Shown piece after piece: positions 6,551 through 6,761 of a stretch of 6,761 bases of DNA (within the stretch, counting starts at the first letter, position 1; the number at the start of each line of letters is the position of its first letter). Location of the stretch: positions 1-6,761 of the forward strand of contig UQQN01000117.1 of NCBI GenBank assembly GCA_900543155.1. The letters are read 5' to 3'. The notes beneath the pieces were generated by a model. It saw nothing but the letters and a program-made list of their open reading frames with translations, searched no databases and was not told the origin of the DNA. A program made the translations under genes and the position numbers. The stretch is from an uncultured Prevotella sp. (lineage in GTDB: Bacteria; Bacteroidota; Bacteroidia; Bacteroidales; Bacteroidaceae).

Positions 6551-6603
6551 ACCCCATTAGCTAGGGTGTTCAAAATCAGTACGATTTGAAGATATTCTAA
6601 TAT
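6551..6603 (-). repeat. Dispersed intergenic repeat, right copy, inverted
   Basis: On the minus strand, 6577-6551 matches 91-117 at 25 of 27 bases, and 6587-6579 matches 68-76 exactly. Weaker similarity runs out to 6603. The two copies flank the three-gene operon in opposite orientation, about 6.4 kb apart. This copy has only 1 nt between the two conserved blocks, against 14 nt in the left copy, so one copy has gained or lost bases. No ORF lies in it. Confidence 0.6.
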
Positions 6604-6645
6604 TGTAACTTATTAAAGTTTCGGATTTAGTTCCAAATGAGCAAA

Positions 6646-6705
6646 ATTATCGCGCAAACTGAACGCAATCAAACTTGTTTGAATTGCTGAGGTGCAGCCG
6701 ATAAT
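6646..6705. repeat. Nested inverted repeat
   Basis: ATTATCG at 6646-6652 is the exact reverse complement of CGATAAT at 6699-6705. Inside it, GCAATCAAA 6665-6673 pairs with TTTGAATTGC 6678-6687 with one bulged base. The two stems could fold as one long element in RNA or extrude from DNA. It directly abuts the GC-rich palindromic repeat that follows and may be part of the same element. No T run follows, so it is not a typical terminator. Confidence 0.35.
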
Positions 6706-6761
6706 GCGCCCTGAAAGGGCAACAGCACATAGCCCAGGGCAAGCGAAGCGACACCCTGGGT
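6706..6761. repeat. REP-like palindromic intergenic repeat, cut by window end
   Basis: Two hairpins lie side by side: GCCCT/AGGGC at 6708-6720 with a GAA loop, and CCCAGGG 6733-6739 with CCCTGGG 6754-6760 around a 14-nt loop. The stretch is much more G/C-rich than the flanking DNA. The pattern of a GCCCTGAAAGGGC hairpin followed by a CCCAGGG...CCCTGGG hairpin resembles, from memory, dispersed palindromic repeats common between genes in Bacteroidetes. The element probably continues beyond the window, so further units cannot be seen. Confidence 0.6.

Overview
The window comes from a member of the Bacteroidota, most likely Bacteroidales and perhaps Prevotellaceae. The evidence is a SusC/SusD outer-membrane pair, promoters of the Bacteroidetes type (TTTG, about 20 bp, then TAnnTTTG), start codons preceded by A/T-rich sequence rather than a Shine-Dalgarno motif, and lipoprotein signal peptides. 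The genus is a guess, because no rRNA or other marker gene is present.

Layout. Bases 1-934 hold no convincing protein gene of normal size. They contain a copy of a dispersed intergenic repeat (about 52-120), a possible leftward small-RNA unit (promoter 324-355, terminator-like hairpin 142-182), and a clear rightward promoter at 573-603. The leader that follows is about 335 nt, with several hairpins, a 27-codon ORF and an attenuator-like hairpin at 769-801. Bases 947-6381 carry three rightward genes with gaps of 31 and 22 nt: a SusC-family TonB-dependent transporter, a SusD-family surface lipoprotein, and a 242-residue lipoprotein of unknown family. A strong intrinsic terminator at 6419-6456 closes the operon. 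Bases 6457-6761 are non-coding and repeat-rich: a degenerate array of about 22 nt, an inverted copy of the left-hand repeat, a nested inverted repeat, and a GC-rich palindromic repeat cut by the window end.

How the genes work together. By family knowledge, SusC forms the TonB-powered outer-membrane channel and SusD the hinged lid that captures an oligomeric ligand (glycan or peptide). The third lipoprotein sits where SusE/SusF-type accessory binding proteins usually lie, so a surface ligand-binding role is plausible but not shown by its sequence. No glycoside hydrolase, peptidase, sensor, sigma or anti-sigma gene is present, so the substrate cannot be inferred. The most unusual parts are non-coding: the structured leader, the possible leftward small RNA, and the repeats flanking the locus in inverted orientation.
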